A stretch of 64,000 bases of DNA from Streptomyces sp. NBC_01723. GTDB taxonomy: Bacteria; Actinomycetota; Actinomycetes; Streptomycetales; Streptomycetaceae. The number at the start of each line of letters is the position of its first letter. The first letter of the stretch is position 1. Position numbers and translations under genes: made by a program. The notes below the pieces were generated by a model. That model was not told the DNA's origin. It ran no database searches and saw only the letters and a list, made by a program, of their open reading frames with translations. The stretch is from assembly GCF_036246005.1 (NCBI RefSeq), contig NZ_CP109171.1, positions 868,001 through 932,000 on the forward strand, written 5' to 3'. Below are positions 23,417-32,391 of this stretch, piece by piece.

Positions 23417-24724
23417 TCACTTGCGGCCGGGGGTCCAGTTCATGCCCCATCCGTAGGCATGGTCGACGGTGCGCTGCGGGCTCACGCCGCGTTCCGGCAC
23501 CAGGTACCGGGCCTCGCGCTGTACGACGAGGTCGCCTCCGGTGTTGGTGATCAGCGCGAGGGCGCACACCGTGGAGGGCACGGTGCACTCGTCGAGCGAG
23601 AAGTCGACCGGGGCGCCGTACTGCGGCTGGAGGGTGACCGTGGCGTGCAGGTCGGCGAAGGAGCGGGCCCCCTGGTAGATGGTCACGAAGACGAGGATGC
23701 GCCGGAAGTACTGCTGGTGGTCGAGGCTGACCGTGAGGTTCTCGCCGGTGGAGACCGCGCCGGTGCGGTCGTCGCCGTCGAGGTGGACGAACGGCGGCCG
23801 GTCGAGGGCTCCGAAGGCGTTGCCGAGTGCCTGGACCACGCCCTTGCTGCCGTCGTTGAGTTCGTACAGGGCGCACAGGTCGAGGTCGAGGTCGTCGTGC
23901 ATGGCGACCGGGCGGCCCAGTTTGCGGGCCCAGCCGGAGAACTGCTTGCGCACCTGCCAGTTGAGGTTGACGCGCAGCGCCCCCGAGGTGCCGCCCTGCT
24001 TGGTCAGCGATACGGAGGGCGCCGCCTTGGTGAGCGTGACCTTGGTCAGCCGGACCGGCGCGGCGGACGGCGGCGCGGTCGGGGGCGGGGGCGGGGTGGT
24101 GACGGCGGGAGGCGTGACCGGAGGAGCGGGCGGTGCCGCGGAGGGCGGTGGGGGCGGCGTGACCGCGGGGGCCGGCGGAACGGGCGCGGGTGCCTGCTGG
24201 GGTTCGTCCACCGAGATGCCGTAGTCCGTGGCCAGACCCTCGAGCCCGCTGTCGTAACCCTGACCGACGGCGCGGAACTTCCAGGCGCCCTGGCGGCGGT
24301 AGAACTCGCCCAGCACGAAGGCCGTCTCCACGGTCGCGCCCGGGTTGTCGAAGCGGGCCACCACGGTGTTCCGCGCCGCGTCGCGCACCTCGACGTAGAG
24401 GTCCGGGACCCGTCCGAACGGGCCGCCGTCCGAGGAGGCGGCGAGGATGACGGTCTCGATCGCGGGCTCCACGCGCGCGAGGTCGACGTGGAGGCTGTCG
24501 GTCACCCGCCCACCGGCGTCCCGCTTGCCCTCGTGCCGGACCGCGCCGGAGGAGTGCGCGGGCTGGTTGTAGAAGACGAAGTCCGCGTCGGAACGCACCT
24601 TTCCGCCCACCAGGAGCAGGGCGGACGCGTCCGCGTCGGGGACTGAGGGGCCGGATCGCCAGCCCAGTTCGACCCGCAGCGCCGTCGTCGGCACCGGGGT
24701 GTTCGATCCTTTCGACATCGACAT
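23417..24724 (-). CDS. Tandem TerD-domain protein with Pro-rich linker
   Basis: 435 residues. The first TerD domain covers about residues 10-185 ([67 protein letters not shown]). A Pro/Ala-rich linker of about 60 residues follows. The second, TerA/TerF-like, domain covers about 255-430 ([42 protein letters not shown]). The Asp clusters are calcium sites in this family. TerD proteins are cytosolic or membrane-peripheral stress proteins linked to tellurite, phage and colicin tolerance; the exact role here is unknown. ATG 24724 follows GGGGGC. A TAGGTT box at 24791-24786 could be the -10 for a 60-nt leader. Confidence 0.87.
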   Translation of the reverse strand: MSMSKGSNTPVPTTALRVELGWRSGPSVPDADASALLLVGGKVRSDADFVFYNQPAHSSGAVRHEGKRDAGGRVTDSLHVDLARVEPAIETVILAASSDGGPFGRVPDLYVEVRDAARNTVVARFDNPGATVETAFVLGEFYRRQGAWKFRAVGQGYDSGLEGLATDYGISVDEPQQAPAPVPPAPAVTPPPPPSAAPPAPPVTPPAVTTPPPPPTAPPSAAPVRLTKVTLTKAAPSVSLTKQGGTSGALRVNLNWQVRKQFSGWARKLGRPVAMHDDLDLDLCALYELNDGSKGVVQALGNAFGALDRPPFVHLDGDDRTGAVSTGENLTVSLDHQQYFRRILVFVTIYQGARSFADLHATVTLQPQYGAPVDFSLDECTVPSTVCALALITNTGGDLVVQREARYLVPERGVSPQRTVDHAYGWGMNWTPGRK

Positions 24725-25020
24725 GTCTGCCCCCATCAGGTGTCACCGGGCCGCTTCCCGGCGCTTCGTCGTGTTCTCCGCGCCCAACCTATTCTCCCGG
24801 CCGTCCGTCCCACGCGCGGAGTGCGACGAGAGGTCCGGCGAGATGTTCGGCCAACCGCCGGTAACCCGCTCGGAACACGGCCTTTACCTCAAAAACGCGC
24901 GGCGTGACGCCCTATTTTGCCGAGTTCGCTCGCATTGGGGGTACCGGGTCAGTGCGGACACGGAAAACAACCCTCTTATCGGTCTCCCCAACCAGCACAT
25001 CGTGGGCTTAACTTATGGCC

Positions 25021-25461
25021 ATGACCTCCCCCCGCTCCACTTATGGCGGCGGCTACTACTCCGCCTCCTTCCCGGACACCCCGATCTACGACTCGCTCGT
25101 GGCCGAACGGGGCACCCCGCAGATCGCCCCGATCCGGGTCCCCGCGGCGTACGACGTGCCGAGCAGTCATCTGCCCGCGCTCCCGTCCGCCCTGCCCGCC
25201 CTCCCGGCGGGTCCCTCCCAGTCCTCCTACGGCTACCCGCAGCAGGCGCCGCAGCCCGCGCCCCTGCAGCAGGCCCCCGCCGCGTACATCCCCCAGCAGG
25301 CGACCGCACCGCGCGGGTACCCCGGTCCCCAGTACCAGCAGCAGCCCCGCCCTGCGGCGCCCGGCCCCGCGGGTTACGAGGCGATGCGCCCCGCGACTCC
25401 CCGGCCGGCCCCCGCGCCGTACCAGGACCCGTACAACCAGCAGCAGTACCGCGGCTACTGA
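25021..25461 (+). CDS. Pro/Gln/Tyr-rich small protein (DUF6643-like)
   Basis: 146 residues of low complexity, with a conserved N-terminus (TSPRSTYGGGYYSASFPDTPIYDSLVAERGTPQIAPIRVPAAYD) and a long disordered tail of PQQAPQP and QYQQQP repeats. It resembles a Streptomyces-specific family of unknown function. The second of two ATG codons (25021) is preferred because it lies 6 nt after TAACTT (25009-25014), matching the leaderless pattern of neighbouring genes. The 290-bp region upstream, shared with the tandem TerD gene, is AT-richer than average (24880-25010) but shows no other gene. Confidence 0.7.
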   Translation: MTSPRSTYGGGYYSASFPDTPIYDSLVAERGTPQIAPIRVPAAYDVPSSHLPALPSALPALPAGPSQSSYGYPQQAPQPAPLQQAPAAYIPQQATAPRGYPGPQYQQQPRPAAPGPAGYEAMRPATPRPAPAPYQDPYNQQQYRGY

Positions 25462-25480
25462 GCCGTCCCCGGGATCGTCC

Positions 25481-25494
25481 GTGCCACCTGGCAC
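25481..25494. promoter_or_regulatory. Perfect inverted repeat upstream of the MOSC gene
   Basis: GTGCCA-CC-TGGCAC is a perfect palindrome with 6-bp arms ending 9 bp before the ATG of the MOSC gene. It overlaps the CACGAT that would serve as a -10 box if the transcript is leaderless. It may be an operator; the regulator is unknown. Confidence 0.35.
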
Positions 25495-25503
25495 GATGGC
25501 GTC

Positions 25504-26331
25504 ATGGGGAACGCGCGACTGCGGTCGATCCACGTCCATCCGGTCAAGTCGTTCCGGAGCCTGTCGCTCCGGGAGGTCGTCATGGAGCCCTGGGGGCCGG
25601 CCGGAGACCGACGCTGGATGCTGATCGACGACGGGGGAAAGGTCGTCACGCAACGCAAGCAGCCGCGCCTCGCCCTGGCCGCCGCCGAGCTTCTGCCCGG
25701 CGGCGGCGTCCGGCTGTCCGCACCCGGCATGGAGCCGCTCACGGTGCCGGTGCCGCGCGGGACGGTCACCGTCCCGGCGCTGCTCTTCCGTGACAAGGTC
25801 GAGGCGCTGCCCGCGGACGACGCGGCCGCGCACGACTGGTGCAGCGCCTTCCTCGGGGCGGAGGTCCGGCTGGTGCACCTGGACGATCCCGCGACCCGCC
25901 GGCCCGTGGACCCCCGGTACGCGCTGCCGGGCGAGACCGTCACCTTCGCCGACGGCTTCCCGCTGCTGCTCACGACGACGGCCTCCCTGGACGCCCTCAA
26001 CTCCCTGATCGCGGGCGGCCCGCACGCCGCCGACGGACCTCTGCCCATGAGCCGCTTCCGGCCGAACCTGGTGGTCTCCGGCACCGAACCGTGGGCGGAG
26101 GACGGCTGGTCCCGCGTCACGGTCGGCGAGGTCGTCCTGCGGGTCGCCAAACCCTGCGGGCGCTGCGTCGTGACCACCACCGACCAGGCCACCGCCGGAC
26201 GCGGAGCGGAGCCCCTGCACACCCTCGGGCGGCACCGCCGTGTCGACGGCAAGCTGGTCTTCGGGCAGAACCTGGTCCCGGTGGGCCGCGGCACGGTCCG
26301 GGTCGGCGACCCGGTGCGGATCGTCGGCTGA
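25504..26331 (+). CDS. MOSC-domain protein (YcbX/mARC type)
   Basis: 275 residues. The N-terminal MOSC_N beta-barrel contains HPVKSFRSLSLREVVMEPWGPAGDRRWMLID. The C-terminal MOSC domain contains MSRFRPNLVVSG and VAKPCGRCVVTTTDQATAGRG, with the conserved Cys that ligates molybdenum in this superfamily. Such proteins reduce N-hydroxylated compounds together with an electron donor; no partner gene is adjacent. It stands alone between a palindrome and a strong terminator. Confidence 0.86.
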   Translation: MGNARLRSIHVHPVKSFRSLSLREVVMEPWGPAGDRRWMLIDDGGKVVTQRKQPRLALAAAELLPGGGVRLSAPGMEPLTVPVPRGTVTVPALLFRDKVEALPADDAAAHDWCSAFLGAEVRLVHLDDPATRRPVDPRYALPGETVTFADGFPLLLTTTASLDALNSLIAGGPHAADGPLPMSRFRPNLVVSGTEPWAEDGWSRVTVGEVVLRVAKPCGRCVVTTTDQATAGRGAEPLHTLGRHRRVDGKLVFGQNLVPVGRGTVRVGDPVRIVG

Positions 26332-26367
26332 CGTGCCACGCCCCGGCGGCGGGATCAGGACACCGGA

Positions 26368-26397
26368 CCGGAGCCGGGAACCCGTTCCCCGCTCCGG
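26368..26397 (+). terminator. Terminator after the MOSC gene
   Basis: CCGGAGC-C-GGGAA (26368-26380) pairs with TTCCC-C-GCTCCGG (26385-26397) around CCCG: twelve pairs with one C-C mismatch, then the T-rich GCGTTTGGCTTTG. It begins 37 bp after the stop codon. Confidence 0.65.
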
Positions 26398-26481
26398 GCG
26401 TTTGGCTTTGTGAGACGTTCATGAGAATGAGGCCGGGACGGGCCGGCCGGGGGGTGGCGGGGAGCAGGAAAGGGGGCGGAC

Positions 26482-27084
26482 GTGCGGGCGATCCGGGGGC
26501 TGTGGCGCTGGCGGCGCAATCCGCTGTGCCGCGCGACCGACCTGGCCGAGGCATGGGTGGCACTGGCGGGTCTGTTGCTCATCCTGTCCGTGGCGCCGTT
26601 GCTCGGCGTGCTCGCGGGCGGCGCCGCCCAGGACACCCTCCAGCGGTCGGTGCGCGAACAGCACGAGTCGCGGCACCGGGTGACGGCCATCGTGGTGCGT
26701 CCCCTGGAGCGCTCCACCCTGTCCGTCGACCCGGAGGGCGCCGGTGAGAGCCTGCGCAGCCGCGTCCTCGCCGACTGGACCGGTCCGGACGGATCCCGGC
26801 ACGAAGGCTCCGTCACGGTCGGCATCGACGACCCCGGCCCCGGCGACCGCTTCGGGCTGTGGACGGACGAGCGGGGACGCGCGGTGGCCCGCCCGCTGGA
26901 CGGCGCGACGGCGGCCACGCACGCCGTGCTCGCCGGGATCGGCGCCGCGGTGGCGGCGGCGGCCCTGGTCGAGGCCGGCCGGCGCACAGCCGTCCGGCGC
27001 ATGGTCCGCGGCCGGTACGCGCGTTGGGAGCGGGAGTGGGAGCGGGCGGGCCCGGACTGGGGCAGGACCGGCACGGGCAGCTGA
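26482..27084 (+). CDS. Two-span membrane protein (Rv1733c-like)
   Basis: 200 residues. Membrane spans lie at about residues 24-46 (AWVALAGLLLILSVAPLLGVLAG) and 145-163 (HAVLAGIGAAVAAAALVE). Between them is an extracytoplasmic domain of about 95 residues containing SRHRVTAIVVRPL and GDRFGLWTDERG. The charged ends RGLWRWRRNPLCRATD and WEREWERAGPDWG flank the spans. This architecture matches the actinobacterial family that includes Mycobacterium Rv1733c; its function is unknown. GTG 26482 follows AGGAAAGGGGG. Confidence 0.75.
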   Translation: MRAIRGLWRWRRNPLCRATDLAEAWVALAGLLLILSVAPLLGVLAGGAAQDTLQRSVREQHESRHRVTAIVVRPLERSTLSVDPEGAGESLRSRVLADWTGPDGSRHEGSVTVGIDDPGPGDRFGLWTDERGRAVARPLDGATAATHAVLAGIGAAVAAAALVEAGRRTAVRRMVRGRYARWEREWERAGPDWGRTGTGS

Positions 27085-27192
27085 CGGGCTTCCGGCTCCG
27101 GTCAACTCACCACCTGCGCGCACGCTACGGTGGACCGGCCGAAGCGAATCGGCGACAACCCGCGTACGACGAGGTGGGGGCACAGCAACGCC

Positions 27193-29631
27193 ATGGCACA
27201 GGGCACGGTCCAGGTGACGCACACCGGCACCTCGCGGTGGCGGCGCCGCACAGGTGAGTACGCATCGCTCGCCGCCGCCCTGGAGGCCGCGGCGGAGGGT
27301 GACGTCCTCACCGTCGCCCCGGGGACCTACCGGGAGAACCTCGTCGTCCAGCGGGCGGTGACCCTGCGCGGACCCGAGGGCGGCCAGGGTTCGGTGCGCA
27401 TCGCGCCCGTCGACGGCGTCCCGCTGACCGTGCGCGCCTCGGCGGTGATCCAGGACCTGCACGTGGAGGGCCAGGACGCGGCGGCGCCCGCGGTGCTGGT
27501 CGAGGACGGTACGCCGGAGCTGCTGGGCCTGAGAGTGGTCGCGCGTTCCGCCTCCGGGATAGAGGTGCGCGGCAGCGCGCGGCCCACGGTGCGACGCTGC
27601 GTCGTCGACAATCCGGCCGGTGTCGGCATCGCCGTGCTGGACGGCGGGGGCGGCGTGTTCGAGGAGTGCGAGGTCGTCTCGGCCGGACAGGCGGGCGTCG
27701 CGGTGCGTTCCGGCGCACATCCCCGGCTGGAGCGCTGCCGCGTGCACCATGCCGCCGGTTCCGGGCTGACCGCGACGGGCGAGGGCTCCGCGCTGGAGGC
27801 CGTGGGCTGCGAGGTGTACGAGGTCCGGGGCAGCGGAGTGCAGGTCACGGGCCGGGCCACCGCGCACCTGACCGACTGCGACGTGCACCGCACCACCGGC
27901 GACGGCGTCACCCTGGACACGGACGCCGTGCTCACCCTCGCCGACTGCCGCATCCACGACATCCCGGAGAACGCGGTCGATCTGCGCTCCCGTTCCGTCC
28001 TCACCCTGACCCGCACCACCGTGCGGCAGTTCGGCCGCAACGGCCTGTCGGTGTGGGACCCGGGCACGCGGGTGGACGCCAACCAGTGCGAGATCTTCGA
28101 CAGCACGGGCGACTACCCGGCCGTGTGGGTCAGCGACGGCGCCACCGCGGTGCTCGACTCCTGCCGGGTGCACGACGTACCGGACGCGCTGTTCGTCCTG
28201 GACCGCGGCTCCCGCGCGGACGTCGTCGACAGCGACCTGTCCCAGGTGCGCAACACGGCGGTGTCGGTGAGCGACGGCGCCACCGCTCAGCTCGACGACT
28301 GCCGCATCCGGGACGCGGCCACGGGCGCGTGGTTCCGCGACCACGGCAGCGGCGGCACCCTCAACAACTGCACGCTGGACGGCAACCGCACCGGCGTCAT
28401 AGTCACCAAGGGCGCCGACCCCACGATCGAACGCTGCACGGTCGACTCCCCTTCGGAGGCCGGTGTCTACGTGTCGGCCGGCGGCCGCGGCAGCTTCCTG
28501 AACTGCCGGGTGACCGGCAGCGCGGGCTACGGCTTCCACGTGATCGACGGCTGCCGTACGACGCTCAAGAAGTGCCGCACGGAGCGGTGCGCGCGCGGTG
28601 GGTACGAGTTCGCGGAGGGCGGCCCGGACAGCGCGTACGACTCCGGTCCGCTCGTCGAGGACTGCACCAGCGACGAGAGCGGCGGCGCGGCGGCGACCGC
28701 CCCGGCGGAGCCGGTCGTGCAGACGGTGAGCCAGTCCCCGGGGCTGCTGGGCTCGATCCCCGGGCAGCGCACCACCGAGCAGGAGCCCCTGATCGCGGCC
28801 GTCGCCCCGCAGGAGCCCGCGCGGACCTCGAAGGCGGTGCTCGGCGAACTGGACGCCCTGGTCGGCCTGGACAGCGTCAAGCGCGAGGTGCGGGCCCTGA
28901 CCGACATGATCGAGGTGGGCCGACGCCGGCAGCAGGCGGGCCTGAAGGCCGCGTCGGTCAAGCGGCACCTGGTCTTCACCGGCTCCCCGGGCACCGGCAA
29001 GACGACGGTCGCCCGGCTGTACGGCGAGATCCTCGCCTCCCTCGGTGTGCTGGACAAGGGGCACCTGGTCGAGGTCTCCCGGGTGGACCTGGTCGGCGAG
29101 CACATCGGCTCCACGGCGATCCGCACCCAGGAGGCGTTCCAGCGGGCGCACGGCGGGGTGCTGTTCATCGACGAGGCGTACGCGCTCTCCCCCGAGGACG
29201 CGGGCCGGGACTTCGGCAAGGAGGCCATCGACACGCTGGTCAAGCTCATGGAGGACCAGCGCGACTCGGTCGTGGTGATCGTCGCGGGCTACACGGCCGA
29301 GATGGAGCGCTTCCTGTCGGTCAACCCGGGGGTGGCTTCGCGTTTCTCACGCACCATCACCTTCGGCGACTACGGCCCCGACGAGTTGCTGCGGATCGTC
29401 GAGCAGCAGGCCGACGAGCACGAGTACCGGCTGGCCACCGGCACGGCCGAGGCGCTGACGAAGTACTTCACGGCGATCCCCAAGGGCCCTGCCTTCGGCA
29501 ACGGCCGCACCGCCCGCCAGACCTTCGAGGCCATGGTGGAACGGCACGCGAGCCGGGTGGCCCAGCTGGCCGATCCCAGCACGGACGACCTGACCCTGCT
29601 GTTCGCCGACGACCTGCCCGAGCTGCCGTGA
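27193..29631 (+). CDS. Right-handed beta-helix / AAA+ ATPase fusion (CbxX/EccA type)
   Basis: 812 residues. Residues about 35-500 are a right-handed parallel beta-helix: an entry motif of periplasmic-copper-binding type (AALEAAAEGDVLTVAPGTYRENLVVQRAVTLRG) and then many coils of about 23 residues such as PTVRRCVVDNPAGVGIAVLDGG. A disordered linker of about 50 residues leads into an AAA+ domain with Walker A GSPGTGKTT (near residue 597), Walker B VLFIDEAYAL (near 656) and a CbxX/CfqX C-terminal lid. No signal peptide is present, so the helix is probably cytosolic. AAA+ domains of this type act in type VII secretion (EccA) and Rubisco activation, but no esx genes are nearby. ATG 27193 is chosen; TACGGT at 27126-27131 may be the -10. 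Confidence 0.87.
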   Translation: MAQGTVQVTHTGTSRWRRRTGEYASLAAALEAAAEGDVLTVAPGTYRENLVVQRAVTLRGPEGGQGSVRIAPVDGVPLTVRASAVIQDLHVEGQDAAAPAVLVEDGTPELLGLRVVARSASGIEVRGSARPTVRRCVVDNPAGVGIAVLDGGGGVFEECEVVSAGQAGVAVRSGAHPRLERCRVHHAAGSGLTATGEGSALEAVGCEVYEVRGSGVQVTGRATAHLTDCDVHRTTGDGVTLDTDAVLTLADCRIHDIPENAVDLRSRSVLTLTRTTVRQFGRNGLSVWDPGTRVDANQCEIFDSTGDYPAVWVSDGATAVLDSCRVHDVPDALFVLDRGSRADVVDSDLSQVRNTAVSVSDGATAQLDDCRIRDAATGAWFRDHGSGGTLNNCTLDGNRTGVIVTKGADPTIERCTVDSPSEAGVYVSAGGRGSFLNCRVTGSAGYGFHVIDGCRTTLKKCRTERCARGGYEFAEGGPDSAYDSGPLVEDCTSDESGGAAATAPAEPVVQTVSQSPGLLGSIPGQRTTEQEPLIAAVAPQEPARTSKAVLGELDALVGLDSVKREVRALTDMIEVGRRRQQAGLKAASVKRHLVFTGSPGTGKTTVARLYGEILASLGVLDKGHLVEVSRVDLVGEHIGSTAIRTQEAFQRAHGGVLFIDEAYALSPEDAGRDFGKEAIDTLVKLMEDQRDSVVVIVAGYTAEMERFLSVNPGVASRFSRTITFGDYGPDELLRIVEQQADEHEYRLATGTAEALTKYFTAIPKGPAFGNGRTARQTFEAMVERHASRVAQLADPSTDDLTLLFADDLPELP

Positions 29632-29665
29632 CGGACCCGGCGCCCGGACGGCCGAGGGAGCGCCA

Positions 29666-29770
29666 GGGCCTGTCCGGCGGATCAGGTCGCAGGAAAGTGG
29701 CGGCGCCTGATCAGCAACCGACGACAACGCCGCAGATGGGCGCGCCAGACCCCGCGTGCCGGCCAGGCCC
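29666..29770. mobile_element. 105-bp MITE-like repeat element
   Basis: The ends are near-perfect inverted repeats: GGGCCTGTCCGGC (29666-29678) and GCCGGCCAGGCCC (29758-29770), 12 of 13 matching. Inside them GATCAGG (29680-29686) and CCTGATC (29706-29712) form a second inverted repeat. It has no coding capacity and sits between convergent genes. Its right end directly abuts the stop codon of the minus-strand membrane protein (CTA at 29771-29773). A sequence resembling its left end recurs at 33861-33877. It looks like a non-autonomous repeat of the kind scattered between Streptomyces genes; transposase dependence is inferred. Confidence 0.55.
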
Positions 29771-32107
29771 CTAGCAGGCCCCGGTGGCGTCGTCCGCCGC
29801 CGGAACGGACGTGGGGCCCCCGGTGTGGCGGGGCGCCGGCACCTCCGGTCGGAGACGGGCCAGCAGCCGTCCGCGCTCCTCGGCGAAGACCGGGTCGGCC
29901 TGGTAGTCGGAGTGGCCGAGGACCGGCGCGGGCAGCGGATGGAGTTCGGTGCGTCCGTACGTCAGCGGGTCCTTGAGGGGCGCGCGGTCCACCGCGGGGC
30001 CCGAGTCGCCGGGCAACCGCACCGGTCCGCCGATGGGGTCGGTGCGGCGGTACAGGTTGCGCCAGCAGTCGACCTCCCGGTGCAGCGAGGCGAGCGCCTC
30101 CGGTCCGAAGTGGGCCGGGAACCAGCGGCCGTACAGCCGCTCCAGTGGTGAGCCGTAGGTGAGCAGGGCGACCCGCCTGCGGGCGGCCGGCTCCAGCTGC
30201 CAGGACGCGGCGGCGGCGAGGACGCTGCCCTGCGAGTGCCCGGAGATGACCAGCCGTCCGCCGGTGGCGCGGGTCCAGGTCGCCATCCGCCAGGTCAGGT
30301 CGGGCACGGCGCGCTCGGCGTAGCAGGGCGGTGCGAAGGGGTGGGCGGCGCGCGGCCAGAAGGTGCCGACGTCCCACAGGATGCCGATGGTGCGCCGCGC
30401 GGAGGCGTCCTTGTAGGCGCGCCTGCCCCACGTCACGAACAGTATGAAGCCGAGGCCGATCAGCCAGGAGCCCAGGGCCTGCGCGGTCTGCGCGGCACCG
30501 TGCACGACGGCGTACGTGCCGCGCGCCGCCTCACCGGGCACCTGGTCGGTCGTCAGGGCACCCACCAGCGCTCCGGCGCCCAGCAGCAGGGTGGCGGCGG
30601 AGGTGATGGCGACGAGCAGCGGCGCCCGGTCGGTGAGGGTGGCCGTCGCGCGGGCCAGCGCGATGCGCCGGGTGCGTCCGGGATCCCCGGCCTCCCCCGC
30701 GAGGTCGCCCTCCACGGCGTCCCGTTCGGCGCGGGCCAGGCCCCAGGTGTGCCGGGCCAGCGCGGCGCACAGCAGCAGCACTACGACGAGGAGCGGCGGG
30801 ATGACGGACGCCTGCCAGGTCAGCAGGACGGGCGGGCCGTCCAGGAAGGTGCCGGTGCCGTCCATCCAGTCCGACACGCGCTGGGCGACGCCGCCGGACA
30901 TGAAGCCGCCCAGAGCGCAGGCCAGCATGACGACGGCGGGTCCGCCGAGGCCGAGGATCGCCGCGCGGGCGTCGGGGAGGCTGCGGTGGAGCAGGTGCGC
31001 GACCACGGCGAGGGCGATGACCAGCAGGCCCTGCGTCAGGGCGATGCCGCCGAAGGCCATGTCACCGGAGAGCCGGCCGGCCGACGCCCACCCCGGGCGG
31101 TCCCAGCCGCCGTACAGCAGGGTGAGGACGAACAGGACGAGGGCGGCGAGCGGCAGACGCCGTACGAGGTGGCGGTCGAGGCGCCGGTCGAGGCGGTTCT
31201 CGCTGCGGCCCCGACGGCAGACCACGACGACCACGGCGACGGCACCGGCGGCCAGTGCGACCTGGAGGAGCCATCCCAGCGTGTCCAGTGCCGCGGGTCC
31301 GCCCGGCCGGCGGTCGAAGCGGGCCGCGGGCGCACCGACCGCCACCGCGATGGTCAGCAGCCCGGCGGCGGTGTGCGCGGCGCGCAGCCGGGCCACCAGG
31401 CGGCGGCCGTACCAGAAGCCGGGCCGGCCGAGGGCGGTGTGGCCGGGGCCCTCCTCGGGGTCGGACTCGCGGTCCATCGGCTGCTGGGACTCGTACGCCC
31501 GCCAGGTGCGCAGCGACAGGTACCACAGCAGACCGGTGAGGGCGGCGGGTACCGCGGCCGCGAGGGCGAGCCTGCGGCCGGGCGCGCTCCACCAGCCGCC
31601 GTCGGAGACCACCGGAGACAGGAAGCCCACCCAGGAGTGGCGCTCGGCGCACACGCGCGTGCCCGCGCACTGCCAGGCAACGAGGTCGAGCGCGACCTCG
31701 CAGGCGGCGGCGACCAGCAGCACCGTCAGGGTGAGCCCCGCGAGCCGCACCAGCAGCCCGTACAGCCGTACCGTGCGGATCCGGCCGCTCGCGGCGGGCC
31801 GCATCCAGTGGGCGAGGTTGACCACCATGAACGGCAGGAGCAGCAGCCAGAGGGCGCGGGTGCCGTTGCCGGAGGTGAGATTGCACCAGACGTAGGCCTC
31901 GGGCACCGGCCGGCCGCGGTAGTCCTCGGGCCGGGACTCCGCGTCGACGTCCTCCGCGCGCCGGAAGACGGCCGCGACGTGGTCGCCGGTGATCCGCACG
32001 GTCCGCGGGTCGTCCAGCATCTCGGCGGGCGTGGTGCCGCCCACTCCGTGCACCAGGAGTTCCAGGGCGGTGCCGGATCTCCCGTCCCGCTGTTCGGCCT
32101 GTTCCAC
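29771..32107 (-). CDS. Large multispanning membrane protein with C-terminal lipase-like domain
   Basis: 778 residues. A short N-terminal hydrolase-type motif, ELLVHGVGGTTPAEML, is followed by roughly ten membrane spans (for example WLLLLPFMVVNLAHW, LTLTVLLVAAACEVALDLVAW, GGIALTQGLLVIALAVVAHLL). A soluble C-terminal region carries the nucleophile elbow VISGHSQGSVLAAAASWQL. The separated HGVGG oxyanion-type motif and GHSQG elbow suggest one alpha/beta-hydrolase fold interrupted by the membrane domain. Start: GTG 32107 has GGGGGAG about 8 nt upstream; the GTG nine bases earlier is too close to that site. The substrate is unknown, perhaps a lipid. The stop codon abuts the MITE-like element. Confidence 0.78.
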   Translation of the reverse strand: MEQAEQRDGRSGTALELLVHGVGGTTPAEMLDDPRTVRITGDHVAAVFRRAEDVDAESRPEDYRGRPVPEAYVWCNLTSGNGTRALWLLLLPFMVVNLAHWMRPAASGRIRTVRLYGLLVRLAGLTLTVLLVAAACEVALDLVAWQCAGTRVCAERHSWVGFLSPVVSDGGWWSAPGRRLALAAAVPAALTGLLWYLSLRTWRAYESQQPMDRESDPEEGPGHTALGRPGFWYGRRLVARLRAAHTAAGLLTIAVAVGAPAARFDRRPGGPAALDTLGWLLQVALAAGAVAVVVVVCRRGRSENRLDRRLDRHLVRRLPLAALVLFVLTLLYGGWDRPGWASAGRLSGDMAFGGIALTQGLLVIALAVVAHLLHRSLPDARAAILGLGGPAVVMLACALGGFMSGGVAQRVSDWMDGTGTFLDGPPVLLTWQASVIPPLLVVVLLLCAALARHTWGLARAERDAVEGDLAGEAGDPGRTRRIALARATATLTDRAPLLVAITSAATLLLGAGALVGALTTDQVPGEAARGTYAVVHGAAQTAQALGSWLIGLGFILFVTWGRRAYKDASARRTIGILWDVGTFWPRAAHPFAPPCYAERAVPDLTWRMATWTRATGGRLVISGHSQGSVLAAAASWQLEPAARRRVALLTYGSPLERLYGRWFPAHFGPEALASLHREVDCWRNLYRRTDPIGGPVRLPGDSGPAVDRAPLKDPLTYGRTELHPLPAPVLGHSDYQADPVFAEERGRLLARLRPEVPAPRHTGGPTSVPAADDATGAC

Positions 32108-32391
32108 TGTCCGCACTCCCCCGTGACGCGCCGTCGGCTCTGTCCGTGCGGGCACAAGGATCTCCGTTCGACGGGCTCCGCACACCCTTCGGCACGGAAT
32201 CTCCCCGAACCGTGTGACGAGTGATGCCATGACGAGACAGGGGTGACATGTGCGCGACGGGCGGGCGGTGGCGCGGCCGGCGGTGCGGCGTGCGAGGATG
32301 GGACGTCCGCGCACGGGTGCGGGGAGAAGTCCTCATCAGAGCGCGTGCGGCGGCGGGTCGGACGGTTTGCGGCGAAAGGACCGAAGCGTAC

